The translations under genes and the position numbers were made by a program. A DNA stretch of 64,000 bases from VXYK01 sp965214565 (GTDB lineage Bacteria > Actinomycetota > Acidimicrobiia > Acidimicrobiales > Aldehydirespiratoraceae), in contig OZ243951.1 in assembly GCA_965214565.1 (NCBI GenBank), forward strand, positions 434,001-498,000, in the 5' to 3' direction. How positions within the stretch are numbered: the stretch's first letter is position 1; each line of letters starts with the position of its first letter. This document shows positions 8,248 to 16,952 of this stretch, in pieces. The notes under the pieces were generated by a model that had not been told where the DNA came from, did not search any database, and worked only from the letters and a program-made list of their open reading frames with translations.

Positions 8248-9933
8248 CTAATCCCAGACGGCTGCGACGCTCCATTGGCCCGATTCGAGAGCCACGAGGC
8301 GGGCTAATCCGTCGTCAGTTAGAAGCTGGAAACGAGCCTGGCGACAACGCCGCTCATCATCCCACCACCGTTCATAGACGGGCCACGGTCCGGCCCAGGC
8401 AACAACTTCACACGAGCTACCGTCGACCACCAGCAGATGCGGAGGCGACGACACCCGTCCACGGCCGCTGACAACAACTGCTGAACCGTCAGCATCGAGC
8501 AACTCCACAACACGAGGTGTCGACAGCACTCGAGTGGGCGAAGGAGCCGGCAGAGCCCCAGGCCAAGGGGCGACACCGTCAGCACCAGCAGACCGCGGTG
8601 CGTCGGCCGCTGCCAGCGACCTGCCCAGAAGTTCGACCTCAGCGGACGGAACCAACTTCAGTTGCTCATTGTGATGACGACCACCGCCGTACACAGGCAC
8701 CAGAACGGCCTCAGCGCCCAGTTGCCCCTGCAGTCGAGCTGCAACACGCGCCGCCCGCCTATCGGTCTCGTCCGCACTGCTACCAGCGCTGCCCCAGAAG
8801 TCGAGTTGGCAGCCACCTGCCGCAACGACCTCCTGGGGTGCCAGAACCACTCGGGAAATACCTCCGGTCGGACGGTCCTCTTGACCACCCGCCCGTCCGC
8901 TCAGCCAACCATCGAGCTGCCAGCGCACCCTGTCCGCTATCACCGCTGCCGACAACACCCCTTCATGGCGCCAGACACGCACCATCGACTCGCCGTGCTC
9001 AGTTTCCGCCTCAATCGCGATACGGACACACTCCACCCCCTCTGACCTGAGCCGTTGATGGAGCTCCTCAGCCAACGAACGGGCGCAGAAGGCAACCCGG
9101 TCGATGCGGTCTGCCGGAGGGTCGATCTCGCTGGCAACGGACCAGTCAGGTGGTGGCAGCCGTCCCTGCGGTGCGCGTTCGTCGAGACCTTTGGCGAGAC
9201 GATGGGCGCTCACTCCCTCGTTGCCGAAGCGCGCCAGAACATCTGCAGGCTTCAGGGCAGCGAAAGCTCCGAGAGTGCCCAGGCCGAGCCGTGCAAGCAC
9301 CTCGGTCAGCTCCGATCCGTCAGCTGACCCGGAGCCACTGAACAGCCTGGAGTCGATGCTGAGTTCGCGACTACCCAGCACCGAGATCGGCAAGGGCGCC
9401 AGAAACTCAGGGCTGCGGCCGGGTCCTACAATCCGCACCGGGTCTGCGGACCGCGCCGCCAACAGGGCGGTGAACGGCCCGTCAGCGATCCCCACACGAA
9501 CCACACCAGCAGGCGCACCCTCTGAACAACCTGCGAGCAGTTCTCCGATGACTTCACCTGTTCGGGCAAGGACCAACTCAGCCAGCGCGGCTTCACCTCC
9601 GAAATATCGAGCCGGACCACGGGTGACGAACGCACAGGTCCCCGGACGTGTGACCTCGACCCCCGGCGTCACATCGTCGAGTGCGCCAAGAACAGGCTCA
9701 AAGGTCCGCGCCTCGCGGTCCAGGTCACGTTCACGAACCTTGAGTTCTGCACAGCGGGCCTGCGCTACCCTCCGGCGGAGCCCGCGGACAACTCCATACT
9801 CTCTGGCAGCCGGCGAGACGGCCACAACCCGGTTGGCGAACACCACTGCCACTGGTTCATCAAGCGGTAATTGCAGAGCGACCACCGGCCAATCGGGGCA
9901 CCAAACCACCAGAGTCCGCACAGCCACGGTCAC
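8248..9933 (-). CDS. imuB: ImuB-like Y-family DNA polymerase homologue
   Basis: This 561-residue protein begins RTLVVWCPDWPVVAL and has the layout of actinobacterial ImuB, a Y-family polymerase fold protein. In known systems it lacks polymerase activity and links DnaE2 to the sliding clamp during SOS mutagenesis. Visible parts are the N-terminal palm and finger region (residues 1-190), a helix-hairpin region with LARLGLGTLGAFAAL, a little-finger domain and a long C-terminal tail with Trp/Arg-rich segments. The start overlaps the upstream imuA' stop by 4 bp, so the two genes are coupled and should share the LexA box at 10723. No dnaE2 is in the window. Confidence 0.85.
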   Translation of the reverse strand: MTVAVRTLVVWCPDWPVVALQLPLDEPVAVVFANRVVAVSPAAREYGVVRGLRRRVAQARCAELKVRERDLDREARTFEPVLGALDDVTPGVEVTRPGTCAFVTRGPARYFGGEAALAELVLARTGEVIGELLAGCSEGAPAGVVRVGIADGPFTALLAARSADPVRIVGPGRSPEFLAPLPISVLGSRELSIDSRLFSGSGSADGSELTEVLARLGLGTLGAFAALKPADVLARFGNEGVSAHRLAKGLDERAPQGRLPPPDWSVASEIDPPADRIDRVAFCARSLAEELHQRLRSEGVECVRIAIEAETEHGESMVRVWRHEGVLSAAVIADRVRWQLDGWLSGRAGGQEDRPTGGISRVVLAPQEVVAAGGCQLDFWGSAGSSADETDRRAARVAARLQGQLGAEAVLVPVYGGGRHHNEQLKLVPSAEVELLGRSLAAADAPRSAGADGVAPWPGALPAPSPTRVLSTPRVVELLDADGSAVVVSGRGRVSSPPHLLVVDGSSCEVVAWAGPWPVYERWWDDERRCRQARFQLLTDDGLARLVALESGQWSVAAVWD

Positions 9934-10712
9934 ACCGCCGACACATCACAGCCCACTGGAGTATCACAGTGCGGCGACGTATCAAGGCGCATCGGCGCAC
10001 CATCGGGACCGGGAAGAAGAAACGAGACAGTTCTCGGCCTTGCGGCCGCTCCACGTCCTTGAGTACACACCTCGACCCTCCTTGAACGTAGAAGGCCATG
10101 GCCGGATCCGAGCCCCGACCATTTCGATGCCACCACCCGAACCCCGATGTCGACGCCCTGCGCTCTGCCGGATCCGAATTGACTGGACCCCGATCTGCCT
10201 GGACCGATCTGACCGGAGCCGACCTGAATCAGCACCGATCCACTCTCCCGAATACGAGCCGACAGACGACGAAGATCACCGGGCCGGAACCGCAGACTCG
10301 GTCCGACCATCACCACATCGACAGCACCGATGAGGGACGCTACAACTCCGGCACTGGCCGAAGAATCAACAGGACTCACGACCAGCAGTCGCTCAAGGGC
10401 GACTCCCGTCTCAGCCACAGCAGCAAGCCCCAAACCCTCGACGCCCACAAGAGCAGTCCATGAGCCGGCCTGCGATGGACCAGCTGCCAGCACTAAAGAC
10501 AGCGACGTTGCACCGACCCCGTCGACAGCAATCGTGGTCCCGCGCTGAAGTGACCCGCCGACAAAAAGCTCAGATAAGGCCGGAAGCATCGGCAGCGTAC
10601 GCTGGTGGGCCAACGCAAGAGGCACCACCTTGTCAGCGACGAGCTGCAAACGAGCCCGACGATCCTCTTGTGACTCTCCAAGGGCTGACGCTGCAAGGGC
10701 TGTCGCTGCCAT
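9930..10712 (-). CDS. imuA': ImuA'-like RecA-fold accessory protein
   Basis: This RecA-fold protein of about 260 residues precedes imuB, the usual order of the actinobacterial mutasome accessory genes. The segments TTIAVDGVGATSLSLVLAAG and WTALVGVEGLGLAAVAE match the ImuA' family, whose Walker A is typically degraded. I chose ATG 10712 because a -10 hexamer (GATACT) ends 6 nt before it and a LexA box lies just upstream. The longer frame to 10802 would run through both. A Gly/Ser/Gln-rich stretch (GSGQIGPGRSGSSQFGSGR) in the second half is unusual and looks like a low-complexity linker. Confidence 0.8.
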   Translation of the reverse strand: MAATALAASALGESQEDRRARLQLVADKVVPLALAHQRTLPMLPALSELFVGGSLQRGTTIAVDGVGATSLSLVLAAGPSQAGSWTALVGVEGLGLAAVAETGVALERLLVVSPVDSSASAGVVASLIGAVDVVMVGPSLRFRPGDLRRLSARIRESGSVLIQVGSGQIGPGRSGSSQFGSGRAQGVDIGVRVVASKWSGLGSGHGLLRSRRVEVCTQGRGAAARPRTVSFLLPGPDGAPMRLDTSPHCDTPVGCDVSAV

Positions 10713-10718
10713 CGTTAC

Positions 10719-10738
10719 AGTATCGAACATATGTTCGC
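10719..10738 (-). promoter_or_regulatory. LexA (SOS) box overlapping the imuA' -10 element
   Basis: CGAACATATGTTCG (10724-10737) is a perfect 14-bp palindrome that matches the actinobacterial LexA consensus. The putative -10 hexamer GATACT (10724-10719 on the minus strand) ends 6 nt before the chosen ATG, and its first base is the edge of the box. Bound LexA would block the promoter of imuA'-imuB directly. Confidence 0.85.
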
Positions 10739-10790
10739 ATAATGCAACTCCCCTGATCGTGGGGTGGCGGGCAGCAGGGTGCCACCCCAG

Positions 10791-10796
10791 TAAGTT
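10791..10796 (+). promoter_or_regulatory. -10 hexamer for a leaderless start (ion channel gene)
   Basis: TAAGTT ends exactly 6 nt before ATG 10803, the spacing expected when transcription starts at the first base of the start codon. Confidence 0.55.
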
Positions 10797-10802
10797 GGCC
10801 AC

Positions 10803-11483
10803 ATGCTTACAACTGCTCTACGTAGACTCGCTCGGATCCTCGGTGAGGACCGCTACGACGTCATACTCGTCTTGTGCACCGCGATGGTGGCGCTGTCCGC
10901 CGTCGGAATCGAAGCTCTGACAGCAATGTCGGGGATCGTCGGGCTCGCACTCATCACCGCGACGTTGATCGAGTCGTCTGCCGTTACCGTCGATCGGGCC
11001 AAGGCGTGGGGGCTGCTCGCTGTGGCCGGATGCGCTGTCGCGATCGAGCATATAGCGGTGGATTCGCAAGACACGCTCGTCGGGCCGGCCCTCCTGCTGT
11101 GTCTGGGGATCGCCACTGCTGTCATCATCACCCGGCAGGTGCTGTCACGGCCCCTGCCCAACACCACCTCAATAGCCGCGTCCGCCTGTGCCTACATGCT
11201 GATCGGATACTCATTCGCCAGCATCTACATACTGATCGACCGCATCGCCGACGGCGCATTCCTGTCGTCAGGCGACGCCCTCACCCCCGAGTCTGCCATC
11301 TACTTCAGCTTCGTCACTCTGACCACCCTCGGCTTCGGCGACCTCACCCCGGCGGTGTCGAGCGGCAGGACACTGGTCACCCTCGAGGCCATGGCCGGAC
11401 AGTTCTATATCGCCATCGCAGTGGCCCGACTCGTAGCAGGAATGGATATCGGGAAAGGGGTGCCTGAGAAGTCGCAGAAATGA
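10803..11483 (+). CDS. Small two-helix-pore ion channel protein
   Basis: This 226-residue membrane protein has about six hydrophobic segments. The last two flank a pore loop with the filter TTLGFGDLTP (about 176-185), as in the bacterial potassium-channel family (Ion_trans_2). The filter is GFGD instead of the common GYGD, a known variant among bacterial channels. No cytosolic RCK domain follows; the C-terminus is short and charged. It is convergent with the MMPL gene (12-bp gap) and divergent from imuA'. The start is supported by a -10 hexamer 6 nt upstream and no Shine-Dalgarno sequence. Confidence 0.85.
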   Translation: MLTTALRRLARILGEDRYDVILVLCTAMVALSAVGIEALTAMSGIVGLALITATLIESSAVTVDRAKAWGLLAVAGCAVAIEHIAVDSQDTLVGPALLLCLGIATAVIITRQVLSRPLPNTTSIAASACAYMLIGYSFASIYILIDRIADGAFLSSGDALTPESAIYFSFVTLTTLGFGDLTPAVSSGRTLVTLEAMAGQFYIAIAVARLVAGMDIGKGVPEKSQK

Positions 11484-11495
11484 CGTGCCGTCAGG

Positions 11496-13928
11496 CTAGG
11501 AAATCGTGTGACGCCACCGGTGGTATGCAGCCCAGATCACCAGCATCGGGGGCAGCACCACCACCGCGGCGATCAGTGAGTAGATGACCGTGACCGCGGT
11601 GAGCAGGCCGAACTGGCCCATCGGTGCGATGGGGCTGAACATCAGCACCATGAAACCCAGCGCCGTGGTCAGCGCCGAGCCGATCAGCGCCCCGCCGGTG
11701 GTGCTCATCGTGGTGTTGATGGCGTCGCTGATGGACTTGCCGTGGTCGACTTCCTCGATGAATCGGTGGGTGATGTGGATGGTGTAGTCCACGCCGATAC
11801 CGATGGACAGCGCCGTGATCAGCGCGGTGATCACGTTGTAGCTGTAACCCAGCAGAACCATGGTGCCGAGCACCCACACCAGCACCAGCAGGATCGGCAG
11901 AACCGACAGCACCGCCAGCATCGGCCGGAACTCGGTGATCCAGAAGAACAGGATCAACACCACCAGCGCAGCCACGACAGTCAACATGATCGAGGTGACC
12001 TGGCTCTCGGTAAGACTGTCGGTGACCTCCAGCGAAGTTATCTCGTTGGCCACCGGAGTGATGTCGCTGTCGTCGCCGAACCACAGCCCGTCGACGTCGG
12101 CGAACAGCTCACGGGTGCGATCTGCGTCGCCGGTGAGGGCGTTGAACTGCAGGATCGTGCGGTCGTCGTCGCCTGCGGCCCCCAGGGCCACGACTGAGTC
12201 GAAGCGCGCCGGGTCGTGGTCGCGCGCCAACGCCAGTACCCGGTCGATGGTGGCGTTGTCGATGACCAGCGGGCTTGACTGGCCGAGGGCCAACTCCTCA
12301 TCGATCTGAGCGCGCAAGTCAGCAGGCAGGTCGTGGAAGTAGGTGCCCAGCGAATTGGTGATGGAACTGCTCACCGCCTCGGGCCTCTGCGAGGGATCTT
12401 CAATCGCCGTAGAGAAGTCCAGCAGGTTGCGCAGCGTGCGGTCATAGGACAAGTCGGATTCGACCAGCACGGTGACCGGCTCGGTGTTGCCGCCGAGATT
12501 CTCGGTCATGAACACCGCGTCCTCCTTGCTCTCGGTGCCGTCGGGAATGAAGTCCGCGGAGTTGAACTCGGTGCCGAGCTGAGTGGTCAACGCCATGAAG
12601 AACACGGTGACGATGCCGGTGACCGCCAAGATCACCGAGGGCCGACGGACCGTGGCACCGCCTATGGACTGCACCAGCTTGCCGGCGCCGGGAATCGCCT
12701 GGTCGATGGGCCGGATCTGGGGGCTCTTGCCCTTGGCCTCGTTGCGGCGGTCCAGCAGCGAGCGCGCCGCGGGGACCGCGGTCAAGAACACGGTGAGACC
12801 GCTGAGAACACCGACAGCGGCCACCACACCGAAGTCGGCGAGCCCTGAGATGTCGCCGAAGAGGTTGGTGAGGAAGCTGACGATGGTCGTCACCCCGGCG
12901 AGGCCGAGAGGCAGCATCACCTCGGCCACCGACTTGGAGATGCCGTCGTTGGTGCCGGCGCCTCCGGCGCGTACCTCGCGGTAGCGGGAGGTGACCTGAA
13001 TGCCGTAGTCCACGCACAGGCCGATGAGCATCACCGGAACCATCTGGGCCAGCACGCTGGGCGCGCCGATGATATCGAGCCCGTCCGGGCCGAGCAGCCC
13101 CTGGAAGCCGAGTGCCCAGACGATGGTGAGGATCAACCCGCCCATCGACAACAGCACGTCGGAAACCTGCCGGTAGAACAGCACCAGCAGCACCGCGATC
13201 ACCAGGAACGCCACCAGCATGAGGTTGCGGGTCGAGCTCTGGCTGGAGTCGTCGGACTCCTGATCGCTCTTTCCTCCAGAGGCGGTGCGGGCCGAATCAA
13301 GCTCGGTGAGCGACACCTGCTTCACTGTCTCGTCGACGGTCAACTGTGCTTCAGCCAACCCGTCTGGATCGCCGAGGGCGTTGACCGTGACGATGCCGAT
13401 TCCGCCGACCACGTTGCCCGCGTCGTCGCGGGCGACGATCTCGTCAAGGAACACCGCCAACGCGGCATTGGACTCAGCGACAAGCGCTGCGTCGATCTCG
13501 CCTTGAGACGCCGATGCCAGGTCTACGCTGCGGGGGTCACCGTCGGGGCCTGCAAGCATGGCAGCAAGCACATGGCCCGGCGAGGTGGGTGGCCTGGCCG
13601 CGAACAGATAGTCGGACAGTTCCGGATGGGCGGCGGCTGCGTTGGTTGCCGCCGCGGCGTCGGCTGCACCCGAAGGGCTCAACACATCGCCTCTCAGCAC
13701 TATCTGCATCACCTCGAGCTCAGCAGAGCCGGGAAAGCTCTCGCTCAGGTTGTCGATCGCCTCCACGAGATCACTGCCCGCAGGCAGGAACGCTTCGGCC
13801 ACATCAGCGGTGTCGGACGTCTTGGTGAGACCGATCACCGCAATAACCGTCACCACCACAATCGCCGCCAGCGCGGTCAACGGCCGGTTTCCCACCCAGC
13901 GCCCGTAAAGATCGAACAACTTCTTCAT
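11496..13928 (-). CDS. MMPL/RND-family transporter
   Basis: This 810-residue protein has the duplicated MMPL layout. A first helix (LTALAAIVVVTVIAVIGL) leads into a large extracytoplasmic loop, then six helices, a second loop and six more helices. The paired motifs GLCVDYGIQ (first half) and GIGVDYTIHITHRF (second half) sit in the fourth helix of each half and carry the Asp-Tyr pair thought to conduct protons. Family members export lipids, hopanoids or drugs across the inner membrane. The start is preceded by GGCGAGCAGG, an acceptable ribosome site. The gene stands alone, so the substrate cannot be deduced. Confidence 0.88.
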   Translation of the reverse strand: MKKLFDLYGRWVGNRPLTALAAIVVVTVIAVIGLTKTSDTADVAEAFLPAGSDLVEAIDNLSESFPGSAELEVMQIVLRGDVLSPSGAADAAAATNAAAAHPELSDYLFAARPPTSPGHVLAAMLAGPDGDPRSVDLASASQGEIDAALVAESNAALAVFLDEIVARDDAGNVVGGIGIVTVNALGDPDGLAEAQLTVDETVKQVSLTELDSARTASGGKSDQESDDSSQSSTRNLMLVAFLVIAVLLVLFYRQVSDVLLSMGGLILTIVWALGFQGLLGPDGLDIIGAPSVLAQMVPVMLIGLCVDYGIQVTSRYREVRAGGAGTNDGISKSVAEVMLPLGLAGVTTIVSFLTNLFGDISGLADFGVVAAVGVLSGLTVFLTAVPAARSLLDRRNEAKGKSPQIRPIDQAIPGAGKLVQSIGGATVRRPSVILAVTGIVTVFFMALTTQLGTEFNSADFIPDGTESKEDAVFMTENLGGNTEPVTVLVESDLSYDRTLRNLLDFSTAIEDPSQRPEAVSSSITNSLGTYFHDLPADLRAQIDEELALGQSSPLVIDNATIDRVLALARDHDPARFDSVVALGAAGDDDRTILQFNALTGDADRTRELFADVDGLWFGDDSDITPVANEITSLEVTDSLTESQVTSIMLTVVAALVVLILFFWITEFRPMLAVLSVLPILLVLVWVLGTMVLLGYSYNVITALITALSIGIGVDYTIHITHRFIEEVDHGKSISDAINTTMSTTGGALIGSALTTALGFMVLMFSPIAPMGQFGLLTAVTVIYSLIAAVVVLPPMLVIWAAYHRWRHTIS

Positions 13929-14088
13929 CCTGCTCGCCTGCCCCTTCTTAAGTCCTGTGCCTGTGGGGTGCCCCCAGCACCCGCTCAGGCTAGCGGCGCG
14001 TCAACAGATTGCCCGCTCCCCGCGGAGCGTATGCACAGCGCAATGGATGCGACGATCACCGAGGACTGTCACAACGGAAGCGGAGGCG

Positions 14089-15279
14089 CTAGTGGCGGAA
14101 GCGGAGGGATCTGGATCGACGGCGGACGGCGATCTGTGCGGCGCGCTGCTGTGGGGTGGCTCGTGTCACGAAGTCCGGGAGGTGCCGGTCGATCTCCGCG
14201 AAACGCACCACACGAGCCTCCAGAGTGGGCATCGTGGCGCTCATCACCCAGCGGAAGGCGATGAACGCCTCACGACGGCCCTCGGTGTCCAGCCAGTTCA
14301 GCACGCCGGGGTCGTTGTGGGCCACCACCAGACGGAAGCGGCCGTCGGGGTCGGCGGCGATCTGGGCGTTGTTGAGGCTCACCGTGCGGTTGGCGAAGTC
14401 CAACTGTTCGAACCATCCATGGCTGTAGACGACGAACGACCAGTACTGGGCCTGGGGCACATCGCAGGCAACGATCATGGCCTCGTCGAAGGCGAGGTTG
14501 AGGTCGCAGCCGCCGTAGCTGACGGCGGCTGCCCCCTCGGCTGCTGAGAACGGACCGTAGAACTCGTTGGCGATCGAGTTCTGGCGGCCGCCCTCCATGA
14601 ACTGGTTCCAGAACACCAGCCCGTCGTCAGCCCAGGCAGCGGCCCGCAGCAGAGCTTCGGCGAACTCGCCGGGCGGCGGCGTCTCGGGGCTCTCGCCGTC
14701 ACTGTCGAGGCGTTCGATCAGGAACCGCCCGGGTTCCTCTTGCGCCCAGTCGACAACGTACTCACGGATCGAGAGATGGTCAGTCTGGGCGTCGATGGGC
14801 AGCCAGTTCCCATCGTGTGCGGCGGCGCTGACCACGAAGCTGAAGCTGCCGTCGGCATCCACCTCGAAGTCGGCGTTGGAGCGCTCAGCGGTGATCCCCA
14901 TAGTGCCCTGATGCATCTCCCCGTATGCGCTCTGGACCACGAACAGCGCTCCTGGGGGCAGCCAGCCGTCCACCCTGTAGGCGTGGTCAACGCTGACCGG
15001 CGCCCGCCAATAGGTGTTGTCGACGTTGGGTCCGCCCCAGCGCATGACGTCGTCGTTGTGGCGGTACAGGGCCGGAAACGCCGGGTCTGCGAACTCCACC
15101 TGCTCCATCAGTGCGCGGATCAACAGTCGACAGATGTGCCGGTAGCCCTCGGCCCGGTCGACAGCCGCGCTGGGAAAGCCGTCGCCGACAAGACGGTCAC
15201 CCGACGCCTTCAATCGGTCGCAGAACTCCCGCCAGGCATCCCCTGACACCAGTGCTTGTTCCCACTGTTCCCGGTTCAC
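14089..15279 (-). CDS. DUF1214-domain protein
   Basis: The 396-residue protein starts NREQWEQALVSGDAWREFCDRL. Its second half has the DUF1214 pattern: an acidic strand-rich domain with DLNLAFDEAMIVACDVPQAQYWSF followed by DFANRTVSLNNAQ and RLVVAHNDPGVLNWLDT. DUF1214 proteins are widespread in Actinobacteria beside lipid and steroid genes but have no settled activity. I chose GTG 15279 instead of the longer frame because residues upstream are not protein-like and TACTGT ends 6 nt before this GTG. It lies 127 bp downstream of the CitE/MaoC operon on the same strand but has its own promoter-like site. Confidence 0.75.
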   Translation of the reverse strand: MNREQWEQALVSGDAWREFCDRLKASGDRLVGDGFPSAAVDRAEGYRHICRLLIRALMEQVEFADPAFPALYRHNDDVMRWGGPNVDNTYWRAPVSVDHAYRVDGWLPPGALFVVQSAYGEMHQGTMGITAERSNADFEVDADGSFSFVVSAAAHDGNWLPIDAQTDHLSIREYVVDWAQEEPGRFLIERLDSDGESPETPPPGEFAEALLRAAAWADDGLVFWNQFMEGGRQNSIANEFYGPFSAAEGAAAVSYGGCDLNLAFDEAMIVACDVPQAQYWSFVVYSHGWFEQLDFANRTVSLNNAQIAADPDGRFRLVVAHNDPGVLNWLDTEGRREAFIAFRWVMSATMPTLEARVVRFAEIDRHLPDFVTRATPQQRAAQIAVRRRSRSLRFRH

Positions 15280-15285
15280 GCCGCT

Positions 15286-15291
15286 ACAGTA
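15286..15291 (-). promoter_or_regulatory. -10 hexamer for a leaderless start (DUF1214 gene)
   Basis: On the minus strand TACTGT is followed by AGCGGC and then GTG 15279. The 6-nt spacing and the lack of a ribosome site suggest a leaderless transcript. Confidence 0.5.
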
Positions 15292-15293
15292 CC

Positions 15294-15382
15294 CCCGAGT
15301 CGACGCGCACGAGTGAGCCGGAGCGACAATGAACATCGCCGGGCCGACTACAAACCCGAGTCGACGCGCACGGGTGAGCCGG
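15294..15382. repeat. 28-bp direct repeat in an intergenic region
   Basis: The sequence CCCGAGTCGACGCGCACG and the following GTGAGCCGG occur at 15294-15321 and again at 15355-15382, with one mismatch, 61 bp apart. The repeats sit between the CitE-like operon and the DUF1214 start and overlap no gene. They may mark a small local duplication or regulator sites. Confidence 0.6.
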
Positions 15383-15406
15383 CTGTGCTGTGGCGGGGAG
15401 TCAACC

Positions 15407-16354
15407 TCAGTCGATGAGGCCGCATCGGCGGGCACGGTCGAGGGTCACCTCGAACAGGCGGGTGGTCGCGGCGTCGATCATCATGCCCCTGTAGTTTGCG
15501 GCGCCCTGGCCGTCGGCCTCGGCCGCGCGTACCGCGTCCACTACTCCCTGGGCCTCGGCGATCTCAGCAGCGCTGGGAGCGAAAACCCGGTTGGCCACCT
15601 CGATCTGGCTCGGGTGGATGCACCATTTGCCCACCCCGCCGAGCATCGAGAAGGTGGCCGCGCTGGCCTCATAACCGGCCGGGTTGGTGAAGTCGGCGTA
15701 AGGGCCGTCGATGGCATCGATGCCCGCCGCCCGGCAGGCCACCACCAGGCGGGTGCGAGCGTAGTGCCACACGTCTCCCGGATAGCGCAGGGCGGCCTCA
15801 CCGTCGGTCACGCCGATGTGGCCCAAGCGCATTCCCTGGCTGGCCGACAGGTCTCCCACCCCCAAGGTGAGTGCCTCCAGCCGGGGGCTGCAACGGGCGA
15901 TCTCGTCCACCGCCTGCACCGCCTCGACCTCCTCCACGAGACACTCGATGCCGATGCGGCCCACCTCGAGGCCCAGTTTCAGCTCCAGTTGGGTCAACAT
16001 GTCGTCGACGAACCACAGCTCGCGGGGTCCCTTTATCTTGGGGACCATGATCACGTCGATGTTGGCCCCGGCTCCGGTGACCACCTCGGCGATGTCGTCG
16101 TGGCACCACGGGGTGTGTACTCCGTTGATCCGGTAGGAGCGGATCTTGTTGCCCCAGTCCAGGTCGTTCAACCCGGCGATGATGTTCTTGCGGGCCCCCA
16201 CCTTTGCCGACGGCACCACCGCATCCTCCAGGTCCAGGAACACCATGTCGGCGTCACTCAGGGCGGCCTTGGCGATCATCTTCTCCGAGTGACCCGGAGT
16301 GGACAGCTCCGACCGCCTCACCCTGACCGGCATCTCCCGTTCATAGCTGCTCAT
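15407..16354 (-). CDS. CitE-like / methylmalyl-CoA lyase family protein
   Basis: This 315-residue TIM-barrel protein belongs to the HpcH/HpaI and CitE family. Characteristic parts are RSELSTPGHSEKM, VFLDLEDAVVP (acidic metal ligand), the substrate arginine in SYRINGVHTPW, IMVPKIKGP, and the metal-binding Glu in GIECLVEEVEAV. Relatives cleave or form malyl-CoA, beta-methylmalyl-CoA or citramalyl-CoA into acetyl-CoA or propionyl-CoA plus an oxoacid. It is the last gene of a four-gene operon with two MaoC hydratases and an acyl-CoA dehydrogenase. Its ATG overlaps the upstream gene by 14 bp and has GGGAG as ribosome site. A hydratase followed by a lyase fits the mesaconyl-CoA to beta-methylmalyl-CoA sequence, but this is inferred. 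Confidence 0.82.
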   Translation of the reverse strand: MSSYEREMPVRVRRSELSTPGHSEKMIAKAALSDADMVFLDLEDAVVPSAKVGARKNIIAGLNDLDWGNKIRSYRINGVHTPWCHDDIAEVVTGAGANIDVIMVPKIKGPRELWFVDDMLTQLELKLGLEVGRIGIECLVEEVEAVQAVDEIARCSPRLEALTLGVGDLSASQGMRLGHIGVTDGEAALRYPGDVWHYARTRLVVACRAAGIDAIDGPYADFTNPAGYEASAATFSMLGGVGKWCIHPSQIEVANRVFAPSAAEIAEAQGVVDAVRAAEADGQGAANYRGMMIDAATTRLFEVTLDRARRCGLID

Positions 16355-16928
16355 TAGGACTCCCTGCTGTTCCTGTTGTTGGTTCTTGCCGATGTTCCTG
16401 CTGTTGGTTCGAGACTGTTCCTTCGGGTCGCTGGCCCTGCTTCCAGTGGTCGGCGCGCTTCACCAGCACCAGGCGTTCCAGTTCGCAGACCACATCGCCG
16501 TGCTGGTTGCGGCCCCAGTGCTTGAAGCGCACGATTCCGGCGTCGTCCCGGTCGGGTGCGTCAGAGGTTTCGAGCACCTCCGTGAAAGCGGTGATGGTGT
16601 CGCCGTGATGTACCGGCTTCTTGAAGCGAACCGCATCCAGTCCGAGTTCGCACAGGGCGTTCTCGGAGGTGTCCTGGCTGGTCAACCCCACCGTCATGGA
16701 GCCGGTGATGAGCCCGAAGACCAGGCGTCCGTCGCCCAGCAACGAACCGGCCAGGTACTCCTCGTTCCAATGCGACTGCGCGGTGTTCATCACCTGCTTG
16801 GAGATGTAGTTGTTCTCCACCTCGTCGATTGTGGCTGAACGAGCGTGGCGCATCCGGCGACCCGCCACGAAGTCCTCGAAGTAGTTGTTGGAGCCGGTCA
16901 GCGCGGACGGATCGTGCATCACGGTCAA
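16341..16928 (-). CDS. MaoC-family acyl-CoA hydratase (mesaconyl-CoA hydratase type)
   Basis: This 195-residue hot-dog-fold protein has an opening YFEDFVAGRRMRHARSATI and the segment MNTAQSHWNEEY, which replaces the usual N-P-x-H hydratase loop. This resembles the mesaconyl-CoA or itaconyl-CoA hydratase branch of MaoC proteins. The last ~25 residues (Gln/Glu/Pro-rich) are a tail without family meaning and overlap the next gene. It lies between an acyl-CoA dehydrogenase and a CitE-like lyase, so it probably hydrates an unsaturated acyl-CoA made by the former for cleavage by the latter. Confidence 0.8.
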   Translation of the reverse strand: MTVMHDPSALTGSNNYFEDFVAGRRMRHARSATIDEVENNYISKQVMNTAQSHWNEEYLAGSLLGDGRLVFGLITGSMTVGLTSQDTSENALCELGLDAVRFKKPVHHGDTITAFTEVLETSDAPDRDDAGIVRFKHWGRNQHGDVVCELERLVLVKRADHWKQGQRPEGTVSNQQQEHRQEPTTGTAGSPNEQL

Positions 16929-16952
16929 CCTATCCTCGCACGCTGCAGCGGT

